Assembly: GCA_009839775.1 (NCBI GenBank) | Contig: VXOZ01000402.1 | Location: forward strand, 1 to 7,621 | Reading direction: 5' to 3' | Length of the DNA: 7,621 bases | Origin: Chloroflexota bacterium | GTDB lineage: Bacteria; Chloroflexota; UBA11872; VXOZ01 | Part shown: in pieces, positions 1-5,282 of the stretch | Numbering within the stretch: position 1 is the stretch's first letter | Layout of the letters: every line of letters starts with the position of its first letter | Position numbers and translations under genes: made by a program | The notes under the pieces: model-generated | The model's input: only the letters and a program-made list of their open reading frames with translations | Told to the model about the DNA's origin: nothing | The model's database searches: none

Positions 1-3000
1 GTGGCGGCGTCCTTGCCCAGGATGTCGTAGCGGGTGGTGGAGCCGCCGGCGATGGAGGCGACCCGGGCGTGGGCGGTGCCGGGTCCGGAGCGCACGTTGA
101 GGCCGGTCGTGGCGGTGGCCTTGAGGCTCAACTGCGGCCGGGTGGTGAAGGTTGCGGCGACCCAGTCCGAGGCGCCGGCCGTGTTGGCGGCGCGCAGGCG
201 CAGGTCGTAGGCGGTGGCGCCGGCCAGGCCGGTCAGGGTGTGGGTGGTGCCGGTCACGGTGGTGAAGGTGTCCGGCCAGTCGGTGGTGGCCCGGGTCTTG
301 GCCTGCAGGTGGTAGGCGTCGGTCGGGCCGCCGGTGGCGGGGGCCTGCCAGGTGACGGTGGCATCCCGTCCCGTCACGGCCACGTTCGGAGCCCCGGGCA
401 GGCCGGGGACCGGCTGCAGTGTGGTGGCGGTGTGGGTTGTGGCCGGGGCCTCTCCCACCTGGTTGAAGGCGACCACGCGCAGGTCGTAGGCGGTGTGGGG
501 GCGCAGGCCGGCCAGGGTGTGGGCGGTGCCGATGACCTCCGTCTCGAGGAAGTCGTCCGCCGTGCCGTCGACGCGCCACTGGACGCGGTAGGCTGTGGGC
601 AGGCCGCCGGTGGCGGCGCGGGTCCAGGCCAGTTGCAGTGTGTTGGCCGTGGCGGTGGCCTGCAGGCCGGTGACCGCGGCCGGGGCTGCGGGTGTGGCCA
701 TGACGGCCAGGGCGGCGGCGTTGGAGGGGCAGCCGGGCCCCGTGTCGGCCAGGGCCTGGAGGCGGTAGCGGTAGACGTGGCCGTTGGTCACGGTGCTGTC
801 CGTGGCCGTGAGGGTGGTTGCGTTCAGGTCCTGTCCCAGCTGGGTCCAGGTCCCGTCGTCCTGTTGCCGCCAGAGACGGTAGCCGGTTGCGGCGGTGCCC
901 GCGGGGGGAGCGGCCCAGGTCAGGGTCACCGTGCCGCTGGCCAGGCTGGCCGTGAAACTCGCCGGTGCGGCCGGCGGTTGCGGCAACGCTGCCGTATCAC
1001 CAATGGTGCTGCCGGCCGCGGCCGGCAGCCAGAAGGGACCTGTGGTGCCCTGTCCGAAGAGCAGAACGCGCCACCAGCCGTCGGAGTCCGGCACGCGGGC
1101 CGTCAGGTCGTAGGCGCGTCCGGGCAGATAGGCGGCGAAGGTGGCGGTCACGGCCGCGTCGGCCCAGGGCGAGGCATGGGCCGTCAGGGGATAGGGCAGC
1201 CTTCCACCCAGGTGCAGTTGAGGCCGGGAACGGCCCGCAGCCTCCGCGGAAGGAGTGCCGACGCCGGCACTGTTGCGGGCACTCACCCGGTAACGGTAGG
1301 CCGTGTCCGCGGCCACGTCGTTGTCCCCCCAGCTGGCGGTGTCGGAGCCGGTGTCCTCCCGGACCACGGTCCAGGTGCGGGGCGCGGTGTCGGGTGAGCG
1401 CTCGATGCGATGGCCGGTGATGCCGCCGCCGGTATCGGTCGGGGCCGTCCAAGTCAGTTGCAGGCGGCTGCCGGTGCCCGGCGCGACCGCCAGGCCCGTG
1501 ACCTGCCCCGGGATGGTGGGGGCCGCGGCCGTGGCAATGCTGCGCTCCTGGGACCAGGTGCCGGCTTCCCCGCGGTTGTGGCCCCGGACCCGGTAGCGGT
1601 AGGTGGTGGCCGGGCTTACGGTGCGGTCCACGAAGTCCCGTGTCGTGACGCCCGTGTCGGCGACCAGGATATCCCAGGTCCCGTTCCCGGTCCGTCGGGT
1701 CAGCGTGTAGCCCGTGACCGTGCCGGAGGCGGCACCCCAGCTTAGGGTCACCGCGTCATGCGCGGCCGTGGCGGAGAGGCTGGCGGGTGCGCCCGGCGCC
1801 CGGCGCCGCGTGGTGGCGGTGATCGCCGGACAGAAGGCGCCCCAGCCGGCCGTGTTGTGTGCGGCCACCCGGAAGCGGTAGGTGGTGTAGGGGGCCAGAT
1901 CCTCCACGTCGTAGCGCGTGCGCGTCGAGTTGGTGTCCGACTCCTCGGTGTCCCACTCGGCGTCGTCCGCGTCCCAGACCTGGATGCGGTAGCCGTCGAT
2001 GGCGGCGCCGCCGTCCTCCGCCGGCCGGCGCCAGTCCAGTTCCAATTCGGTGGCCTCGATGTCCTCGGCCTCCAGTTCGCGCGGGATGCCCGGCACCGTG
2101 ATGCGCGGGGCTGCGGTCCAGGAGACGTTGACGGTGTAGCGCAGGTAGCCCACGCCCAGGGTCTGCAGGTTGGTGTCGGCGTCGTACCACATCTCGCCGT
2201 TGGGCTGCACCGTGAGCCAGAAGTCGACCTTGCGCCGGTCGGTGCTGTCGGAGCCGTCCTGGTTGACGCGCACGGCGCCCTTGACCTGGAAGCGGGCATT
2301 GGCCTTGGGTCGGTAGTCCGCGGGCAGCAGCAGCTGGGCCGCGCGGGTGCTGCCGTTGGCGTAGTAGTGGACGGGCGAGCGGGTGCAGCCGAAGGAGCCG
2401 GAGACGGCGTTGCCGCGGCGCTCCAGTTCCCAGCTGCTGCCCCGGTTGACCTGCTGGTTGAGGTAGACGCCGGAATCCTCGGTGTTGCCGGGCTGCGCCG
2501 GTGTCGTCAGGGCCTCGTTGGACTGCCATTTGAGGGCGGTCACGCTGTAGCTGACGTAGCCCAGGTGGTCGACCTTGCTGTTGTTGACGTAGCGCATCTC
2601 GCCGTTGGTGCCGATGGTCAGGTCGAAGGACGCGGCCGGGGCATTGGGCACGGGCGTGCGATCCTCGTTGACCTGGGTGCCGCCGGTCACGGTGCGGGGC
2701 ACGGTGGCAGTGGGGCGGAAACCCGCAGGCAGCACGAACTGGGGCTGGGGGTTCTGGCGTGCGTAGTACTGGACGGGGGAGCGGGGGCTGCTGAAGTTGG
2801 CGGTGACGGTGGTGCCGGACTTGCTGACGGCCCAGCGCCCGTCGGGGTTGGTAACCAGGTTGCGGAAGTCGCCGTCGGCCGAGCCGGTGGTCGTGCCCGT
2901 GCCCGTGCCCCCCTCGTGCGCGGGTCCGGTCTCGGCCGGCATGGCCGGCGGGGTCACGGCGGCCACGGCCGGTGCGGCCTCCGAGAGTTCCACGTAGTCG

Positions 3001-5033
3001 CCGCGCACCCAGCCCTGGAAGGTGTCGCTGTAGCGGAGGCGGTACCAGACGGGTGTCGTGGCCGTCCGGCCGGTCACCGCGTACCACACGGAGGTGTCCG
3101 TGAGCAGGCGGTGGATGGCGAAGGCGGTCGATGGTCCTGTGCGCAGGTGCAGGCCCGTGACCCACGATCGCAGCCGCAGGTAGGACCGGGCCGCGACCGA
3201 TGCCAGGAGACGGATGCCCGCGGGGCTGGCGGGTGCGACCAGGGTGCCGTCCGTTCCGAGCACCTTCACGGCGGACGCTGGCACCCAGCCCTCCCGGGCG
3301 GGCGCGGGGAGTCGGGTCGGCGGCACCTCGACCGCCAGGAACCCGGGTTGCCCATTCTGCCAGAGTACCCCCTTCACTTTATGAAAGACCGAGTCGAGCA
3401 TGACCACCAGGGAGTTTGGACCCGTATTGGGCGTGGACTGGGTGTTGGTGTTCGCCTCGGCCACCGCCAGGGTCTTGTTCCCGCCGAGGCTCCCGTGGCC
3501 GGTGATGACACCCACAGGACGGCTGTAGAAATCCTCAACCCCGGTCCCGTAGGCCGACACCGCGTAGTAGTACAGCGTGCCCAGCGGGGTCGTTGGCTGG
3601 TCCGTCCAGGAGGTGGTGCCGGCCTTCACCCGGTGGACCTCGGTCAGGTTCTCCGGACTGGTTCCCCGCCAGATCCCGTAGCCTGTCACTGTGTTGCCTG
3701 CCGGTGCGTCCCAGGTTAATGTCACGCTCTCTTCCATCACTGTCGCTTGGGGCGGATCCGGGATGACCGGCACCCCGGTCGCGCCTCCGTACGGCCAGAC
3801 TACGTCGTCTCGCACCCAGCCGGTCAGGGGACGGTCGTTCGCATCACGATATTGGATCAGCCACCAGCGCCGTTCCGCCAGGGGCACGTCTGTGCCCGCG
3901 TCCCAATAGCCCAGCACGGCGCCACACTGACCGGTGGCCAGGCGGCCGGCGGCACTGGCCTGCAACGAAGGCCAGGCACGGACATTGACGGCAGTGTTCC
4001 GGGGCGTCGCAAAGTGCGGGCGAGCCTGGACTTCCGGCATCGTGGTCGGGACATCCTCCTCGATATGCACCCATTGCGCGTCTTGGCCTTGGTATTGAAA
4101 GGTACGAGCAACCCATCCGGCAGCGTTGGTGCTGTACTGGATCCGGTACCAGTCAGGGTCTTTGCTTTCGCTGGGATGTTGATCCAACACTACATGGCAA
4201 CCCAATTGGTTGCCTGCGATAGATCCCAGGCTGTTGGTCTTAGCCTTCCGCGCGGTGTCGTCCAGCAAAATCCGGTTGTTCGGGGTGCTGCCAGCCTGGA
4301 ATATCTCCCGATACACCGGAATGGTGAAGAAGGCATCTCGCGGACTCAGCAGCCTGCGGGAACCTTCGGGGAAGGAGTCCTTTGTGATGGCGGGGACAGA
4401 AACATCGGGTGGCAGGAAGTAGGCGAAGTTCAGGCAGCCGTCGATCCGGGAGTAGTGCTTCGTGATCTCCTCGCTTCTGCGTTTGCTGTCCTTGGCAGGA
4501 ATGTATTCCTCCGTCACAATGCCATCCTTCTTGGTGCCCTTCGCCCCGAAGGCCCTGAGGTGCACGTGCAGGTGGAAATTGCCGGCGGTGTCGGTGCCGG
4601 TATCGCCCGAGGTGCCGATTGCGCCGCCCTTGGCCACGGAGTCGCCCACCTTGAGGCTCACTACAGTGGATTGCAGGTGCGCGTAGGTGTGCTCAAAGCC
4701 GGCGCCGTTGGCCGGATCCGTGCAGGAGCGGATGGTGACGTGGTTGCCGAGAAGTTGCTCGCGCGTTGATGCCTGCCGCCAGTTGTTCACCACCTTGACC
4801 ACCACGCCGCTGTACATGGCCTTGACGGCGGTGCCGACCCCGCAAAGAAAGTCAATTCCCTGGTGACCGGAGTAGTAATCGTAGTATTCTCCCGAGGTGG
4901 CGTCGTTGAAGGTGTTGTGGACAGCTTCGTCAACGGGCCGGCGCAACCGCCGGTTGTCGGCGGTGTCGGCCCCATGGGCAGCATCGGCCCCGGTGTAAAC
5001 ACTCAGGCCGTGATGGGTACTGATAACGGTCAT
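1..5033 (-). CDS. Partial M23 peptidase / SH3b / fibronectin-III mosaic protein (N-terminal 1677 residues)
   Basis: The frame is open from the ATG at 5033-5031 to the left edge, with 1677 codons and no stop, so the C-terminus is missing. Approximate order by residue: M23 peptidase 48-165; SH3-like 243-308; SH3b 339-413 (NVRAWPSL); Fn3 419-512; SH3-like 540-593; SH3b 619-684 (LHLRTGPST, ending GWVRGDYVEL); Gly/Thr linker 705-718; unnamed domain 721-838 and 853-975; Fn3 at 981-1074, 1079-1168 and 1173-1266; degenerate SH3-like 1270-1340; Fn3 at 1350-1446, 1447-1538 and 1539-1632; start of SH3b from 1640 (GLNVRSGPGT). The M23 zinc motifs are intact, so peptidoglycan endopeptidase activity is the family expectation; SH3b and Fn3 modules usually serve wall or polymer binding and spacing. 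The ATG at 5033 is chosen because AAGGAG lies 7 nt upstream. No signal peptide is visible there or from an in-frame ATG at 5216, which is odd for a wall enzyme. Function is inferred from domains only. Confidence 0.93.
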   Translation of the reverse strand, partial: MTVISTHHGLSVYTGADAAHGADTADNRRLRRPVDEAVHNTFNDATSGEYYDYYSGHQGIDFLCGVGTAVKAMYSGVVVKVVNNWRQASTREQLLGNHVTIRSCTDPANGAGFEHTYAHLQSTVVSLKVGDSVAKGGAIGTSGDTGTDTAGNFHLHVHLRAFGAKGTKKDGIVTEEYIPAKDSKRRSEEITKHYSRIDGCLNFAYFLPPDVSVPAITKDSFPEGSRRLLSPRDAFFTIPVYREIFQAGSTPNNRILLDDTARKAKTNSLGSIAGNQLGCHVVLDQHPSESKDPDWYRIQYSTNAAGWVARTFQYQGQDAQWVHIEEDVPTTMPEVQARPHFATPRNTAVNVRAWPSLQASAAGRLATGQCGAVLGYWDAGTDVPLAERRWWLIQYRDANDRPLTGWVRDDVVWPYGGATGVPVIPDPPQATVMEESVTLTWDAPAGNTVTGYGIWRGTSPENLTEVHRVKAGTTSWTDQPTTPLGTLYYYAVSAYGTGVEDFYSRPVGVITGHGSLGGNKTLAVAEANTNTQSTPNTGPNSLVVMLDSVFHKVKGVLWQNGQPGFLAVEVPPTRLPAPAREGWVPASAVKVLGTDGTLVAPASPAGIRLLASVAARSYLRLRSWVTGLHLRTGPSTAFAIHRLLTDTSVWYAVTGRTATTPVWYRLRYSDTFQGWVRGDYVELSEAAPAVAAVTPPAMPAETGPAHEGGTGTGTTTGSADGDFRNLVTNPDGRWAVSKSGTTVTANFSSPRSPVQYYARQNPQPQFVLPAGFRPTATVPRTVTGGTQVNEDRTPVPNAPAASFDLTIGTNGEMRYVNNSKVDHLGYVSYSVTALKWQSNEALTTPAQPGNTEDSGVYLNQQVNRGSSWELERRGNAVSGSFGCTRSPVHYYANGSTRAAQLLLPADYRPKANARFQVKGAVRVNQDGSDSTDRRKVDFWLTVQPNGEMWYDADTNLQTLGVGYLRYTVNVSWTAAPRITVPGIPRELEAEDIEATELELDWRRPAEDGGAAIDGYRIQVWDADDAEWDTEESDTNSTRTRYDVEDLAPYTTYRFRVAAHNTAGWGAFCPAITATTRRRAPGAPASLSATAAHDAVTLSWGAASGTVTGYTLTRRTGNGTWDILVADTGVTTRDFVDRTVSPATTYRYRVRGHNRGEAGTWSQERSIATAAAPTIPGQVTGLAVAPGTGSRLQLTWTAPTDTGGGITGHRIERSPDTAPRTWTVVREDTGSDTASWGDNDVAADTAYRYRVSARNSAGVGTPSAEAAGRSRPQLHLGGRLPYPLTAHASPWADAAVTATFAAYLPGRAYDLTARVPDSDGWWRVLLFGQGTTGPFWLPAAAGSTIGDTAALPQPPAAPASFTASLASGTVTLTWAAPPAGTAATGYRLWRQQDDGTWTQLGQDLNATTLTATDSTVTNGHVYRYRLQALADTGPGCPSNAAALAVMATPAAPAAVTGLQATATANTLQLAWTRAATGGLPTAYRVQWRVDGTADDFLETEVIGTAHTLAGLRPHTAYDLRVVAFNQVGEAPATTHTATTLQPVPGLPGAPNVAVTGRDATVTWQAPATGGPTDAYHLQAKTRATTDWPDTFTTVTGTTHTLTGLAGATAYDLRLRAANTAGASDWVAATFTTRPQLSLKATATTGLNVRSGPGTAHARVASIAGGSTTRYDILGKDAA
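138..2093 (-). repeat. Fibronectin type III domain array (six domains, one SH3-like interruption)
   Basis: Residues 981-1632. Each Fn3 shows the P.xP..L, LxLxW..P, Y.(I/V)..., and TxYxxRVxAxNxxG pattern. Clear examples are DLAPYTTYRFRVAAHNTAG near 1047-1064 and LRPHTAYDLRVVAFNQVG near 1508-1525. A poorly conserved SH3-like segment (about 1270-1340, GWWRVLLFGQGTTGPFWLP) sits between the third and fourth Fn3. Such arrays act as spacers or carbohydrate-surface modules in bacterial extracellular proteins. Confidence 0.85.
2109..2477 (-). repeat. Unnamed domain, copy 2 of the M23/Fn3 protein
   Basis: Residues 853-975. A more diverged copy: SSWELERRGNAVSGSFG, TRSPVHYYANG, LLLPADYRP, VRVNQDGS, FWLTVQPNGEMWYD, YLRYTVNVSW. 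The DGR[YW]A motif is replaced by GSSWELE, and a Cys (SFGC) replaces the usual Ser region before RSPV. Confidence 0.72.
2520..2873 (-). repeat. Unnamed domain, copy 1 of the M23/Fn3 protein
   Basis: Residues 721-838. Landmarks: FRNL, PDGRWAVSKSGTTVTANFS, RSPVQYYARQ, PQPQFVLPAGFRP, PRTVTGG, FDLTIGTNGEMRYVNN, YVSYSVTALKW. The order and spacing match the two domains of the divergent LRR lipoprotein. Sec-type secretion is not evident for the host protein, yet the sister gene is a lipoprotein. Confidence 0.78.
4554..4886 (-). other. M23 (LytM/Gly-Gly endopeptidase-type) metallopeptidase domain
   Basis: This is the domain near the N-terminus of the minus-strand protein. Visible motifs are HQGID (H57, D61), matching the family HxxxD zinc ligands; YAHL (H119), the conserved catalytic-region histidine; and FHLHVHL (H154, H156), matching HxH. 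The spacing and the intervening KVGDSVAKGGAIGTSGDTG segment, typical of the beta-sheet core, fit M23 well. Every expected metal or catalytic residue is present, so the domain is probably active. The family cleaves peptide cross-links in peptidoglycan. C64 and C104 are extra cysteines that could pair if the protein is exported. Confidence 0.92.
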
Positions 5034-5180
5034 ATCGGATCTCCTTGTGGTGGCCCGGGCAGCACTGTCCGGGTCTGGATGTGGTCCCCAAAACGGGAAC
5101 GGCCCCAGTCTGGCTCCGGTTCGGGGCCCGGGCCATAGCCACCGCGTGTCCTTCGCGTACCCCCTTCTAGTTTGAGTACC
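5034..5180. promoter_or_regulatory. Divergent intergenic region between the two large genes
   Basis: These 147 bp separate the two divergent start codons and must hold the promoters for both genes unless one is leaderless or driven from inside the other. I see no convincing sigma-70 -35/-10 pair on either strand. A weak TAnnnT-like element (TAGTTT, 5168-5173) sits just before the plus-strand ATG. The 9-mer GGCCCGGGC occurs twice (5052-5060 and 5125-5133); the second lies inside a 10-bp palindrome, GGCCCGGGCC. These could be operator half-sites or chance in GC-rich DNA. Confidence 0.5.
5041..5046 (-). promoter_or_regulatory. Ribosome binding site of the M23/Fn3 gene
   Basis: Read on the minus strand this is AAGGAG, followed by 7 nt and then ATG at 5033. 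It is a near-perfect Shine-Dalgarno at ideal spacing and decides the start over the in-frame upstream ATG at 5216, which would overlap the divergent gene and add a low-complexity leader with no signal peptide. Confidence 0.85.
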
Positions 5181-5282
5181 ATGGGAGCTGCCTTCACCTA
5201 TCGGAGTACCGCCCATGCCCGGCTGCCCGCGTTGCCTGTCCTGCCGGCCCTGCTGCTGGCCATGGCGGTCCTGTCGGGCTGT
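5181..5282 (+). other. Lipoprotein signal peptide with lipobox LSGC
   Basis: Residues 1-34 of the LRR protein. Positive n-region, a 17-residue hydrophobic stretch rich in Leu/Ala/Pro, then L31-S32-G33-C34, which fits the [LVI][ASTVI][GAS]C lipobox. Family knowledge predicts lipidation of Cys34 and cleavage by signal peptidase II, giving a membrane-anchored extracytoplasmic protein. The Pro residues in the h-region are slightly unusual. Confidence 0.8.

Noticed and set aside
1756..3165. A 469-codon minus-strand open frame overlapping the Fn3 region
   Set aside because: It is a shifted frame of the same strand, rich in Arg/Pro/His/Gly, while the other frame shows clear Fn3, SH3b and repeat-domain patterns.
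1758..3719. A 653-codon plus-strand open frame, with others at 69-1397 (+) and 3747-4769 (+)
   Set aside because: They lie antisense to the domain-rich M23/Fn3 gene, have low-complexity Gly/Arg/Val-rich composition and show no domain. They exist because high-GC codons leave few antisense stops.
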